Shown: positions 7,855-17,313 of the stretch, one piece after another
Layout: every line of letters begins with the position of its first letter
Position numbering within the stretch: position 1 is the first letter of the stretch
Notes under the pieces: model-generated
Seen by the model: only the letters and a program-made list of their open reading frames with translations
Told to the model about the DNA's origin: nothing
Database searches by the model: none
Program-made: the position numbers and the translations under genes
Assembly: GCA_965249775.1 (NCBI GenBank)
Contig: OZ252253.1
Location: forward strand, 248,001 to 312,000
Direction: 5' to 3'
DNA from: UBA822 sp965249775
Lineage (GTDB): Bacteria > Gemmatimonadota > Gemmatimonadetes > Longimicrobiales > Gaopeijiaceae
DNA length: 64,000 nucleotides

Positions 7855-10620
7855 CTAGAGTTGGGCAATCAGCGCACCGGCCGCCGCGATCAGATCGCTT
7901 GCCTGCTGCGGCGTCAAACGCCCCGACTGCTCCAGGGCCTCCACTTTGTTGATGAACGCCCCGAGTTGGTTGGTCGCGGCGGTGGTGTTGCCCCTATCCA
8001 TCGAGGCGATCGCCCGATCCAGGCTCGCTCCTAGGCTGTTCCCCTCGCCGTTCGAGAGCGTGCCATCGTCCACCAGATCTTGGACAGCCTCGTCGATTAC
8101 TTCGGTAGCCTGCTGTAGCGACAGTACGGTTAGGGAGACGGTCGTGGAGCCAACGCCGCCGTCGTCGTCCGTGACCAGGGCAGTCACGGTGTAATCACCC
8201 GGCGTCGTATATACGTGGGATAACGCGAAGGAGTTTGCCGTGATCACCGGCGAATCCGTGCCGCCGTCACCGTAGTCGACGTTCGCGGACCACGTATCTG
8301 CGCCCGGGTCGGTGAATGAGCCGGAACTCGAGAAGGTCTCCCCTTCGGTGATCGTGGTTGTGAGCGGTGTTACCATGACCGTGGGAGCCACGTTGAGTAC
8401 CGTCACGGCAGTGACTTGGCTGTCGCTCTCGCCTTCAGGATCCGTGACCGTCAGGGTCACGGTGTAGTCGCCGTCGTCGGCGTAGGTGTGGTCGGGGGTC
8501 GATCCGCTGCCGGTGTCCCCGCCGCCGAAGTCCCATTCGTAGGTGAGAGCGTCGCCGTCGGGATCGCTCGAGCCAGATCCGTCGAACGTGATGGACGACC
8601 CTTCCAGACCGGAGTAGGGTCCGCCGGTGTTGGCCATCGGCGCGGCGTTCGTGACCTCTGCGAGTGAATTGCAGCCGGGGGCGTTGTCCTGAATGGTGAT
8701 TGGACCGGCCACACCGCCGGATTCGAGGAGTCCGGCGATCCCGGAGCAGTCACCCAAGCTCTGATTTGATCGAACGATGAGCTCTTCACCGACTGTGCCT
8801 AACGCAGAAAGGCCGTCGAGGTTGAGGAGCAGGTCGTTCTGTTCGATACCGAGGTCTCCCCCTACCGACGTCAGATTCGACAATCCGTCGACGTTTAACA
8901 ACGCGTCGTTTGCCGTGAGGTAGAAGTCACCACCGACCGTGGTCAGCGACATCAAGCCGGCCACGTTCGTTAGGCCAGAAAAGCCGGAAATGATGAGGCC
9001 GCCATCGACTGTACTCAGAGCAGCCAGTCCGTCCAGGTCCGTTAGAAGCTTGGAGCCACCGAAAACGAACAGCCCACTGACCGTCGAAAGCGAGGACAAG
9101 TCGAAGGTCGTCATCTTGGGATTGTTACCAATCCGCACCCCATTCGCAGATGTCACGCCGGACAGACCGTTCAGACTCGTCAGCGCCGCATTGTTGTCGA
9201 TCGTCAGTTGGGCCACATCCGAGGTCAGTGAGCTTAGGCCGTCCAGATTCTCCAGCGATCCGTTTCGGGACACGATTACGGAAAAGGCCACGGAGGTCAG
9301 TGAGCCTAGGCCGTCAATATTCAACAGCGATTCGTTGTTCGTCACATTTAGGGAGCCGGTCGTCACGGATGCGAGGGCCGAGAGCCCGCCCACGTTCACG
9401 AGCGTTGGGTTGGACAGTATGGAGAGCCCACCGACCGACGTCAGAGAGGCCAAACCGTCCAGATTCGTGATGTCAGTGCCCGTGATGGCGAGGCCTCCGG
9501 TCACCTCTGTGTATGGAAATGCGTCCACCTGGGCTTGATCCGTGAGGGTGAGATTGCCAACAAAGACGCGCGGCGGCGTAATCGCGATGTCTAGCGGAAT
9601 ATTCCCCACCTGAATCGGCGGACCTACGACTGTGTTCGAGGCTATGTCGATCATCCTCAGGTTGTTATGTCCACGGTTCACCACATAGGCAAGAGAACCG
9701 TCGGGCGTGATCGCAATACGAGTGGGCTCTACGCCCACCGCAATGGTGGCCACGACTTCATTGTTGGCCACGTCGATAACGGACACGTTGTTAGAAACAG
9801 TGTTCGCGACGTAGGCCGCAGCCCCATCCGGCGTAAGCGCGATACCCCAGGCACCGGCCCCTCCGGGAATTTCAGCCACCACCACCTGGGTGGGTACGTC
9901 GATCACCGACACCTTGTGAAAGTCAAAGTGTGTCACGTAGGCGGTGCTTCCATCGGGCGAAATCGCGATGCGATGGGGGTCACCCCCTACGGCAATACTG
10001 GTCGTGTTGCTGGTGGCCAAGTCGATCACAGTCACGCGGCCAACACTCGGGTTCGCCACCCAGGCGGTGGTCCCGTCGGGCGTAATCGCGATGCCCCGAG
10101 GACGAGTCCCCCCAAAGAGAAACCCTACCCGCGTGTTGGTGGCAAGGTCGATAACGGCCAGGGCGCTAGTAGCTGAAAGCGCTACGTAGGCCGTAGACCC
10201 ATTGGGCGTGATCACGATCGCCCGGGGGAAGGATCCAGGGCCGCTCACGACAATCGGTGAGCCCACTAACATGTTGGTGGCCACGTCGATAACGGACACG
10301 TTGGCTGGTCTTGGCGCCTCGAGTGGGTGGTGAGACTGCAAATTCGCCACGTAGACCCTACTCCCATCCGGCGTAATCGCGAGGGCAATGGGGGCAAGCC
10401 CCACCTGAATCAGGGCCACTTGAAGATTGGTCGCCAAGTCGATCACCGTCACGTTGTTTGAGCCAGAGTTCGCCACATAGGCGAACTGCCCGCTGGAGAC
10501 CATTGCCGCGCTCTCACTGACCGGTGAGGCGTCTTCGACTTCGGGTTGCGTGATTTGCGGTGTGTCCTGGCAAGCAGCGAGGAGGATCGCGCCGAACAAA
10601 CCGAGGGAGCGGCGTTTCAT
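7855..10620 (-). CDS. Large lipoprotein: YVTN propeller + leucine-rich region + 2 PKD + FIMAH
   Basis: A 921-residue surface or periplasmic lipoprotein. The signal peptide ends in the lipobox 'ILLAAC' with Cys17. The domains in order are: residues ~45-350, a YVTN-type beta-propeller with repeated 'ITPDGSxxYVAN / VIDLATN'; ~355-640, a receptor-L/leucine-rich-like region with repeated 'LDGLSSLTSVGG'; ~660-840, two PKD domains ('GSGSSDPDGDALTYEWDFGG'); and ~855-921, a helical FIMAH-like end ('LGAFINKVEALEQSGRL'). Such mosaics usually bind polymers or other cells; no catalytic motif is visible. Its signal-peptide DNA is about 90% identical to that of the next gene, so one start region was copied from the other. 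Confidence 0.85.
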   Translation of the reverse strand: MKRRSLGLFGAILLAACQDTPQITQPEVEDASPVSESAAMVSSGQFAYVANSGSNNVTVIDLATNLQVALIQVGLAPIALAITPDGSRVYVANLQSHHPLEAPRPANVSVIDVATNMLVGSPIVVSGPGSFPRAIVITPNGSTAYVALSATSALAVIDLATNTRVGFLFGGTRPRGIAITPDGTTAWVANPSVGRVTVIDLATSNTTSIAVGGDPHRIAISPDGSTAYVTHFDFHKVSVIDVPTQVVVAEIPGGAGAWGIALTPDGAAAYVANTVSNNVSVIDVANNEVVATIAVGVEPTRIAITPDGSLAYVVNRGHNNLRMIDIASNTVVGPPIQVGNIPLDIAITPPRVFVGNLTLTDQAQVDAFPYTEVTGGLAITGTDITNLDGLASLTSVGGLSILSNPTLVNVGGLSALASVTTGSLNVTNNESLLNIDGLGSLTSVAFSVIVSRNGSLENLDGLSSLTSDVAQLTIDNNAALTSLNGLSGVTSANGVRIGNNPKMTTFDLSSLSTVSGLFVFGGSKLLTDLDGLAALSTVDGGLIISGFSGLTNVAGLMSLTTVGGDFYLTANDALLNVDGLSNLTSVGGDLGIEQNDLLLNLDGLSALGTVGEELIVRSNQSLGDCSGIAGLLESGGVAGPITIQDNAPGCNSLAEVTNAAPMANTGGPYSGLEGSSITFDGSGSSDPDGDALTYEWDFGGGDTGSGSTPDHTYADDGDYTVTLTVTDPEGESDSQVTAVTVLNVAPTVMVTPLTTTITEGETFSSSGSFTDPGADTWSANVDYGDGGTDSPVITANSFALSHVYTTPGDYTVTALVTDDDGGVGSTTVSLTVLSLQQATEVIDEAVQDLVDDGTLSNGEGNSLGASLDRAIASMDRGNTTAATNQLGAFINKVEALEQSGRLTPQQASDLIAAAGALIAQL

Positions 10621-10687
10621 GAGAACTCCGGGTTCGTGGTTACAAACCTACGTTTGCCGGTGACTTCAGTAGAGGGAGCAGCCGTCC

Positions 10688-11848
10688 TCAAGGAGGCCCT
10701 CCGCCGCGTCCCGAAGGAGGCCCGCCGCCGCGCCCCGAAGGAGGCCCGCCGCCGCGCCCCGAAGGAGGCCCGCCGCCGCGCCCCGAAGGAGGCCCGCCGC
10801 CGCGCCCCCCCCGATCCACCTCCCAAATGAGCGCCATGGTTCTGGGGGAAAAGTCGCCGCGGCTCTGCCCTACGATCTGACCGAGATTGTTGATATCCTC
10901 AGCGATCGTCCACGTCGCGCCGTCCAGCTCAGGGAGTACAGTGTAGATTCCGTCTTGCCATACGAATGCTCTTGGGGGCTCGGGTGACACACGAAACCAG
11001 CCCACTACTTGGCCCCGGTCATTGATACGTAAGGCCCTAGACTCACCAGGAAGTCCTAGTTCTATGATTGCTCCCCGCTCCCAGAGGACGGCGTGCGCCG
11101 TCCCATCGGAGACACTGCTGCTTCCCACCACTTGCCCATGGATGTTGACGCCGTCGGCGCTACTACTTGTGCCTCCGAGCGTTGCCAGCTCTGTCAATTC
11201 GCCATTTTCCCACGAAAACGCGACGATTACGTCGCCGGCCCCATCCATTCTCCCAACGACCTGACCTCGTGCGCTGATATCTTGAGCCCCGCTATTGGGT
11301 ATTTCATTGAGCAGCGTGAGTACGCCATCATCCCATATGAAGGCAGTGGAGGTCAGGCAGGGGTTTTCGTGGCAGAAAAGGCCTGTCGCCTGTCCGCCGT
11401 CATTGATGCCAGAAGCGACACCAGGCCCAAGATCCGTTAGTTCGCCATCCGTCCCCCAAATCGCGGCTCTATTCTCCCCAGCGATTCGATAGAAGCCGGC
11501 GACTTGGCGGTGAACGTTGATGTCTCGTGCCCTGCCCGAAAATCCTCCTGCTTGTAGCCACGTAAACGCGTCCTTACGCAGAACCACGACCCCTCCTGGG
11601 AATGCACCGGCCATTAAGCCATTCCTACTGATGGCCCTAAAAGCAGTTTGGCGGTTGTCGAAATTCCGGGTTCTTAGCTTGTACGCTGACGGACCCACCG
11701 CGCTTGCGCTGAATTGTTGGGAGGCTGCGGCCTCGGGTTGCGTGACTTGCGGAGTGTCCTGACAAGCGGCGAGGAGGATCGCGCCGAACAAGCCGAGGGA
11801 GCAGCATTTCATGGGCTCGGCAAGCGAGCGAGCAGTCGGTTGTTTCAT
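10688..11848 (-). CDS. HAF-repeat lipoprotein with Gly/Pro tail repeats
   Basis: I chose the ATG at 11848 because GGAGGAGA lies about ten bases upstream; ATG 11812 would start directly at the signal peptide and is the alternative. The lipobox is 'ILLAAC'. The body consists of HAF-type extracellular repeats ('AFRAISRNGLMAGAF', 'GRARDINVHRQVAGFY', 'AEDINNLGQIVGQS'). The last ~40 residues are four to five copies of 'GGGPPSGR', coded by a 24-bp tandem repeat, and could be a linker or cell-wall-type tail. Function is unknown. It shares signal-peptide sequence with the propeller lipoprotein downstream and is divergent from the SARP regulator. Confidence 0.78.
   Translation of the reverse strand: MKQPTARSLAEPMKCCSLGLFGAILLAACQDTPQVTQPEAAASQQFSASAVGPSAYKLRTRNFDNRQTAFRAISRNGLMAGAFPGGVVVLRKDAFTWLQAGGFSGRARDINVHRQVAGFYRIAGENRAAIWGTDGELTDLGPGVASGINDGGQATGLFCHENPCLTSTAFIWDDGVLTLLNEIPNSGAQDISARGQVVGRMDGAGDVIVAFSWENGELTELATLGGTSSSADGVNIHGQVVGSSSVSDGTAHAVLWERGAIIELGLPGESRALRINDRGQVVGWFRVSPEPPRAFVWQDGIYTVLPELDGATWTIAEDINNLGQIVGQSRGDFSPRTMALIWEVDRGGRGGGPPSGRGGGPPSGRGGGPPSGRGGGPPSGRGGGPP
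10690..10809. repeat. Five tandem 24-bp repeats inside the HAF lipoprotein 3' end
   Basis: Five contiguous 24-bp units (10690-10713, -10737, -10761, -10785, -10809). The three middle ones are identical. Each encodes one 'GGGPPSGR' octapeptide on the minus strand. There is no spacer. Copy number is expected to vary by slippage. Confidence 0.85.
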
Positions 11849-12005
11849 GTTCAAGACGTCTCCTCCGGATATGCTTTCCTCGAAATTCCTGGACCACACA
11901 CAAGCCTCTGGTCGCGGACTTCAGGTGGTGGCCCGTAGGTTCAACGCACAACTTGAGCCCGGTGCGTGACGCACGCGTGATCCCCCGGGTCACGCTCAAC
12001 CGCAC

Positions 12006-13094
12006 ATGGTTGGACGGTCGATGATCAGGTTCCGCGCGCTCGGCGCACTGGGCCTCACGGGCCCCGATGGGAAGGAGTTGCAGTCGGCTCTGGCGCAGCC
12101 GAAGCGCGTCGCACTGTTGGCCTACTTGGCCATGGCGGCTCCGGGTGGCCTACACCGCCGGGACAAGCTCTTGGGCATCTTCTGGCCCGACTCGGATCAG
12201 GAACACGCGAGTGGTGCTCTGCGCCAGGCGCTCCGGTTTCTGAGACGTGAGCTGGGGAACGACGTGCTGGTGAGTCGCGCGGACGGGGACGTTGGACTCA
12301 GCGCCGAGGGTTTCTGGTGCGATGCCATCGCCTTCGAGACTTTGCTGGATCAGGGACAAGCGTACGAAGCGTTGGAGCTGTACCAAGGTGATCTGCTCGA
12401 GAGCTTCTACATTTCGGGCGCGCCAGAATTCGAGCACTGGCTGGATGCCACTCAGATGCGCCTACGCTGGCGGGCGTCGGATGCTGCCTGGGAGCTCGCC
12501 GAGCAGAGCGAGGCAGAGGGTGAGGGGCTGGCGGCGAAGCGATGGGCCAGACGAGCGGCGGCGTTGACGCCGGACGATGAGAATACGCTACGCCGTTTGG
12601 TTTACCTCCTCGATCGAGTGGGTGATCGGACAGACGCGCTCCGGGCCTACGAGGCGTTCGCTTCGCGTCTCGCCGAAGAGGACGATATCGAGCCGTCCCC
12701 CGAGACTCAGCACTTGATCAACAACATTCGGAGCAGGGTCGAGTCGAGTCCTCAGTTCGTCACTCCCCGACCGTTTTCCGTGGTGAAGCTTGACGACGGT
12801 GTGGAGCTTGACGATCCAGTGGAGCTAGACGACGTGGTCGAGTTGGACCATGCGGTAGGAATTGATACGCTCCCAATGAAGGCTCGACGCCGTCCAACCG
12901 TTGTGTCGTATGTGGGTGCGCTGGCAGCCCCCGTGATCTTGATCCTAATGCTGGAGGTCGTGCGCCTGCTGGTTGCGCCCGGCTACGAGGTGGAGGAGCC
13001 ACAAGTACCGGTCGCCCGGGAGGCAGAAAGGACCCTGCCTGAACTCACTTCTGCTTGTGACGGCCCCTATGCGTTGTGGTGCAACAACCGGTGA
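12006..13094 (+). CDS. SARP-family transcriptional regulator with BTAD domain and a membrane segment
   Basis: A 362-residue regulator. Residues ~5-95 form an OmpR-type winged helix as in DnrI/AfsR ('FRALGALGLTGPDGKEL', 'RRDKLLGIFWPDSDQEHASG'). Residues ~100-245 are the bacterial transcriptional activator (BTAD) helical domain ('ALELYQGDLLESFYISGAPE'). After an acidic low-complexity linker with repeated 'VELDD' there is one transmembrane helix at about 299-320 ('VGALAAPVILILMLEVVRLL') and a short outer tail. A membrane-tethered SARP suggests signalling across the membrane (inference). It is divergent from the HAF lipoprotein and convergent with the PD40 protein; sharing a regulon with them is plausible. 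The 'FWPDSDQEHASGALRQALRFL' style is typical of Gemmatimonadota. Confidence 0.82.
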   Translation: MVGRSMIRFRALGALGLTGPDGKELQSALAQPKRVALLAYLAMAAPGGLHRRDKLLGIFWPDSDQEHASGALRQALRFLRRELGNDVLVSRADGDVGLSAEGFWCDAIAFETLLDQGQAYEALELYQGDLLESFYISGAPEFEHWLDATQMRLRWRASDAAWELAEQSEAEGEGLAAKRWARRAAALTPDDENTLRRLVYLLDRVGDRTDALRAYEAFASRLAEEDDIEPSPETQHLINNIRSRVESSPQFVTPRPFSVVKLDDGVELDDPVELDDVVELDHAVGIDTLPMKARRRPTVVSYVGALAAPVILILMLEVVRLLVAPGYEVEEPQVPVAREAERTLPELTSACDGPYALWCNNR

Positions 13095-13133
13095 CACTAC
13101 ACGCGCCCCCAGCCTGACAGTAGGTCATGTAGG

Positions 13134-14288
13134 TCAAGGCCCCGTGTAGTCACGTTGCATCAAGAACCACCGATCGTCTCGGCTGACGTCATAAAGAAGG
13201 AAACTTGGCGCAGTCAGGATGCCTGGCTCGAGCTCGAACAAGGGGTAGGTCCGGCCGATCCGGAAGTCGGGGGTTGTCTCGAACTGCGCCGCCATCATGG
13301 TACCGGGGGTACTGGCGTCCGCACCCGGCTCCACGAAGAATAGCTCTCGCCCGTTGTGGGCCCATAATGGCATGATCCCACCCCCGCTCGAAACTGGCAC
13401 CTTATCAGCGTCGACATCTGGGAATGGGCGCACGAAGACTTCCAGAATGCCGGTTTCAGTCGAGACGTACGCAATCCAACGCCCGTCCCGCGAGATCGCT
13501 GCTGACGACTCGTCGTATTCCCTCTCCGCCAGGAGCTCTTCTGCTACGCGGTCCACACCCGGGCGTACGGCAAGGATATCACGCCCCCCCTCGTAGGCCA
13601 TCCCCGTCTCGGGGTCGCTGCCACCGGCCTCCCGAATCAGCAACGTTTCTCCGTCGGGGGCCCAGAGTCCCTCGTTGAGAGTGATCACGTGGTCAAACAC
13701 GAGCACCGCTTCTCCCGTGCCGTCTGCACTCGTGGACCAGACATCCCGGGCCCCCACCCCCACGCGCCCCGACCCCACACGATCAGAGATGAACGTTATG
13801 GTTTCGTCGTCGGCCCACGTCGGACTCATGTCCTCAAACTCGTCGAACGTGATGCGTAAAAAGGCACCATCGACCAGATCCTTGACCCAGATGTCGTAGC
13901 CGTACTCCGCGCTGAAGTGCCGCACCGCAATGCGCGTTCCGTCGGGCGAGAGGCCAAAGCCCCCCCCGCCCGGATGCGCGCCCCGGTCGAACCACCAATC
14001 GGGATCGACTGGAGTCGCCGGAATCCCTCCAATGTTCACCCAGACCAACTGACGCGGGGCCACAGCCGTACTGAGGTCGAACGAGGGTTCCTGAGGGTCT
14101 TGCGTGATCGCCACCGAGTCGTCCACCTCGGGGAGATCGGAGCGGAGGAGCGACCACACGAAGGCGCCGGCGAACAGGGCTGCCAGCGTCGCCATGCTGA
14201 TCGACAGCCGGTTCCACGGACTCACCGCGACGGTTGCCCCCTCAACGTCGGAGGTGGGGCGGGAGACTGGATCGGACATGGGGCGCAC
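13134..14288 (-). CDS. Membrane-anchored PD40/TolB-like beta-propeller protein
   Basis: The 384-residue protein has a short N-terminal tail, one membrane helix at about residues 28-46 ('LSISMATLAALFAGAFVWSL') and then TolB-type PD40 blades ('FGLSPDGTRIAVRHF', 'VTIFISDRVG'-like strands, 'SAAISRDGRWIAYVS', 'PLWAHNGRELFFVEP'). In related bacteria this TM-plus-propeller unit is normally the C-terminal half of a Ser/Thr protein kinase. Here no kinase sequence precedes it, so it may be a kinase-less relative. Ligand and partners are unknown. Confidence 0.72.
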   Translation of the reverse strand: MRPMSDPVSRPTSDVEGATVAVSPWNRLSISMATLAALFAGAFVWSLLRSDLPEVDDSVAITQDPQEPSFDLSTAVAPRQLVWVNIGGIPATPVDPDWWFDRGAHPGGGGFGLSPDGTRIAVRHFSAEYGYDIWVKDLVDGAFLRITFDEFEDMSPTWADDETITFISDRVGSGRVGVGARDVWSTSADGTGEAVLVFDHVITLNEGLWAPDGETLLIREAGGSDPETGMAYEGGRDILAVRPGVDRVAEELLAEREYDESSAAISRDGRWIAYVSTETGILEVFVRPFPDVDADKVPVSSGGGIMPLWAHNGRELFFVEPGADASTPGTMMAAQFETTPDFRIGRTYPLFELEPGILTAPSFLLYDVSRDDRWFLMQRDYTGP

Positions 14289-14499
14289 TCCGCGATGAGA
14301 TGGCGATCAACATGCGAGAGGCCAACGGTAGGCGCAAGCAGAAACAGTGTCACCCCTCCAGAATCGCCCTGTATGCGTCTTCTAGTTTGACCCCACTGCT
14401 TTACACCCCCACCCCCCACCCCCAAACTTCATCCTGAACCGCCCAACACGGGGGTCTGTCGGCCCCGTCTTGCTCCCCAACCACCCTGAGCGGCCGCCG

Positions 14500-16005
14500 A
14501 TGTTCGACACCGTGCTTGTGGCCAATCGTGGCGAGATTGCCGTTCGGATCATTCGAGCGTGCCGCGAGCTGGGCTTGGCTTCCGTTGCGGTCTATTCAGA
14601 CGTCGATCGCTTGTCACCGCACGTCCTCGAGGCCGACACCGCGGTTCGGATCGGGCCGGCGCCGGCCGCCGAGAGCTACCTTCGCGGAGAGAATCTCATC
14701 GAGGTGGCTCGCAACACGGGGGCAGGCGCCATCCACCCTGGATACGGATTTCTGGCTGAACGAGCGTCGTTTGCGGCGGCTGTCGAGAAGGCCGGTCTCG
14801 TTTTCATCGGCCCGTCACCCGAGTCGGTTCAGGCGATGGGGGACAAGACCGAGGCGAGGCGCCGCATGGCCGATGCGGGCGTCCCGATCATTCCGGGCAG
14901 TCTGAAGCCGACTTCGGACCCCGAGGAAGCCGCCGACACCGCACGTGAGTTGGGATTCCCCATACTGCTCAAGGCGGTTGCAGGAGGCGGTGGGAAAGGG
15001 ATGCGGGTCGTCTCCGGCCCCGATGACCTACAGGCAGCCTTCGAGGCGGCGTCCCGAGAAGCGGAATCGGCCTTCGGGGATGGGTCTGTGTACGTGGAGA
15101 AATACCTGACGCGGCCTCGGCACATCGAGATCCAGGTTCTGGGCGATCAATCCGGGGCCGTGGTCCACTTGGGCGAGCGGGAATGCTCGATTCAGCGGCG
15201 CCACCAGAAGCTCATCGAAGAGTCGCCTTCGCCCTTGCTGGAATCGGCAGATCGGGAGGCAATGGGACTGGCGGCCGTCCAGGCTGCGCAGGCCGTGGAT
15301 TATCGGGGTGCAGGCACCGTCGAATTCCTCTACCAGGACGGCGATTTCTACTTTCTGGAGATGAACACCAGGCTACAGGTTGAGCACCCGGTCACTGAGC
15401 TCGTAACCGGTATCGATCTGGTGCAATGGCAGATTCGGATCGCAAAAGGGGAATCTCTCGATTTCGGCCAGGAAGACGTCTCGTTTTCGGGGCATTCCAT
15501 CGAGTGCCGTATCACCAGTGAGGATCCCGACGGCGGTTTTCTTCCCGCGACAGGGCGCATCGACCACCTCGAAGTGCCGTCGGGGCCCGGCGTCCGGTGG
15601 GATGGCGGGATCCGTGTTGGTTCCGACGTCGGACTCCACTACGACCCCCTCCTGGGAAAGCTCATTGTCCATGCCGACTCACGGACGGCAGCCATCGCTC
15701 GAATGAAGCGAGGGCTCGGCGAGCTCGTGATCCACGGAGTCGAGACGAGTGTCCCGTTCCACCTCCGTGTCATGGACGAAGAAGATTTCCGGAAGGGAGA
15801 TCTCACGATCGCCTACGTGGAGGAGCATCCGGAGTTGTTGAGACCTTCCGATAGCGAGGTCCGTCTCGTGGCCTTGATGGCGGCACTGCTAGAGCATGGG
15901 CGTTGGGGACGCAAAGGCGTTACCCGGATCAACGGAACGGACGGACGGAAGCTCTCTGCCTGGCGAGCTTCGGGTTGGCCTTGGCAGCCTTCGGGTTCGC
16001 CATGA
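14500..16005 (+). CDS. accC: Biotin carboxylase subunit of acetyl/propionyl-CoA carboxylase
   Basis: An ATP-grasp enzyme that carboxylates biotin on the carrier protein. The start ATG 14500 gives 'MFDTVLVANRGEIAVRIIRA', the canonical AccC/PccA opening; an upstream TTG at 14470 is not needed. Motifs are 'GAIHPGYGFLAE' near 78, the glycine-rich ATP loop 'AVAGGGGKGMRVV' near 160, 'ERECSIQRRHQKLIEE' near 228, and 'FLEMNTRLQVEHPVTE' near 285. At 501 residues it lacks a fused biotin carrier, which is instead encoded separately at 17314. The extreme C-terminus (after ~465) is not typical of the family. The stop overlaps the next start as ATGA. Confidence 0.93.
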   Translation: MFDTVLVANRGEIAVRIIRACRELGLASVAVYSDVDRLSPHVLEADTAVRIGPAPAAESYLRGENLIEVARNTGAGAIHPGYGFLAERASFAAAVEKAGLVFIGPSPESVQAMGDKTEARRRMADAGVPIIPGSLKPTSDPEEAADTARELGFPILLKAVAGGGGKGMRVVSGPDDLQAAFEAASREAESAFGDGSVYVEKYLTRPRHIEIQVLGDQSGAVVHLGERECSIQRRHQKLIEESPSPLLESADREAMGLAAVQAAQAVDYRGAGTVEFLYQDGDFYFLEMNTRLQVEHPVTELVTGIDLVQWQIRIAKGESLDFGQEDVSFSGHSIECRITSEDPDGGFLPATGRIDHLEVPSGPGVRWDGGIRVGSDVGLHYDPLLGKLIVHADSRTAAIARMKRGLGELVIHGVETSVPFHLRVMDEEDFRKGDLTIAYVEEHPELLRPSDSEVRLVALMAALLEHGRWGRKGVTRINGTDGRKLSAWRASGWPWQPSGSP

Positions 16006-17309
16006 CAGACTCGACCGACAGGGCCGAAGCCCCGGTGCAGATCCGGGCGATATCGTCCGACGGGGCCGGCGTTGGGAATCTGGCCGACGGGCGCGTCGTG
16101 TTTGTGCCCCGGACGGCTCCGGGCGACGAGGTCCGACTGCGTGTTACGCACGGCAAGGCGCGCTGGGCCAGGGGGCGACTCAGGGAGTTGCTCGTTTCGT
16201 CTCCGGACCGGGTTTCGCCCGCCTGTCCGTACTACGACGAGTGCGGGGGCTGCTCGTTGCAACACGTCACGTATGCGCAACAGCTCCACTGGAAGGGTGA
16301 CACGGTGAAGGAGGCGCTCAGGCGCATTTCCCGGGTGGACATTGGCTCGCTTGACGTGGTTCCGAGCCCGAGCGAACGGAGCTACAGGTCCCGCATGAGG
16401 TATACGCTGCTTCGCCTACCGGGGAGCCGCGTCGTGGCGGGTTTTCACCACCTCGGTGCGCCCCATCGAATCGTCGATGTGGAGGATGGGTGCATTCTTC
16501 CGGAGCCTGCGGTGGCATCCGTGTGGACCGGCCTGCGAAAGGCCTGGGGCGTGGGCGCCCGGAGGCTCCCCTCCGGCCGCGAACTGCACCTCACGCTACG
16601 GGTCGTGGATGAGGGTGTGATTCTCATCGTCGAGGGTGGTCGAGGCCCGGGGCGGCCGGACATTCTTCTCCGGGAGGTCGAAGGGCTCGTCGCCGTCTGG
16701 GCGGACGCACGTGAGGGCGGTGGAAGGCTTCTGGCCGGGCTCGACCACGTTCATGACACCCGGTTAGGGGAAACCGTCCGCACTGGCCCGACGACGTTTC
16801 TCCAGGTGAACAGAGTGGCTAGCGAGGCGCTTCACCGGTGGGTGGTTGAGCGGTCAGCGGTACGACCCGGTGAAAGGGTCGTGGATGCCTATTGCGGTGC
16901 CGGCTTGTACGGCCGGGATCTGGCAAGAACAGGGGCGAACGTCCTCGGCATCGAGTGCGATGTGGAGGCGGTGGGGGCCGCGTCGCGTGATGCCCCGGAA
17001 GGGTTCACGGTATGGGCCGGTGCGGTGGAGGACCGTATCACCGAGGCTCTGCCAGCCGATCTCGTGGTGCTCAACCCGCCCCGGGTCGGTGTCGACACGA
17101 AGGTCACGGAGGCGCTCCAGGCCGCCGGTCCGCCGCGCCTGATCTACGTCAGCTGTGCCCCGGCGACGCTGGCTAGAGATATCGGGCGGCTCTCCTCGTC
17201 CTATGAGGTCGTGGACGTGCGGGCGTTCGACCTCTTTCCCCAGACTGCACACGTAGAGGTCGTGGTCGTGTTGAAGCGCACGGCGGCCGAGCGCGGCGGC
17301 GACTCCTAG
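16002..17309 (+). CDS. TrmA/RlmD-family RNA (uracil-5-)-methyltransferase
   Basis: A SAM-dependent RNA uridine C5-methyltransferase. From ATG 16002 there is a TRAM domain (~8-65). A four-Cys iron-sulfur motif follows ('CPYYDECGGCSLQH'; the first Cys is in this segment, the last probably 'DGCILP'). The C-terminal Rossmann methyltransferase shows 'VVDAYCGAGLYGRDLA', 'LNPPRVGVD' and the catalytic region 'LIYVSCAPATLARDI' with the nucleophile Cys. Bacterial members of this set include RlmD (23S U1939) and RlmCD; the exact site is not readable. It sits inside the carboxylase/mutase operon with an ATGA overlap upstream, probably only for co-expression. Confidence 0.87.
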   Translation: MTDSTDRAEAPVQIRAISSDGAGVGNLADGRVVFVPRTAPGDEVRLRVTHGKARWARGRLRELLVSSPDRVSPACPYYDECGGCSLQHVTYAQQLHWKGDTVKEALRRISRVDIGSLDVVPSPSERSYRSRMRYTLLRLPGSRVVAGFHHLGAPHRIVDVEDGCILPEPAVASVWTGLRKAWGVGARRLPSGRELHLTLRVVDEGVILIVEGGRGPGRPDILLREVEGLVAVWADAREGGGRLLAGLDHVHDTRLGETVRTGPTTFLQVNRVASEALHRWVVERSAVRPGERVVDAYCGAGLYGRDLARTGANVLGIECDVEAVGAASRDAPEGFTVWAGAVEDRITEALPADLVVLNPPRVGVDTKVTEALQAAGPPRLIYVSCAPATLARDIGRLSSSYEVVDVRAFDLFPQTAHVEVVVVLKRTAAERGGDS

Positions 17310-17313
17310 ACCT

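Noticed and set aside
10690..10809. CRISPR array
   Set aside because: Repeats are contiguous 24-bp coding units without spacers, and no cas genes are nearby.
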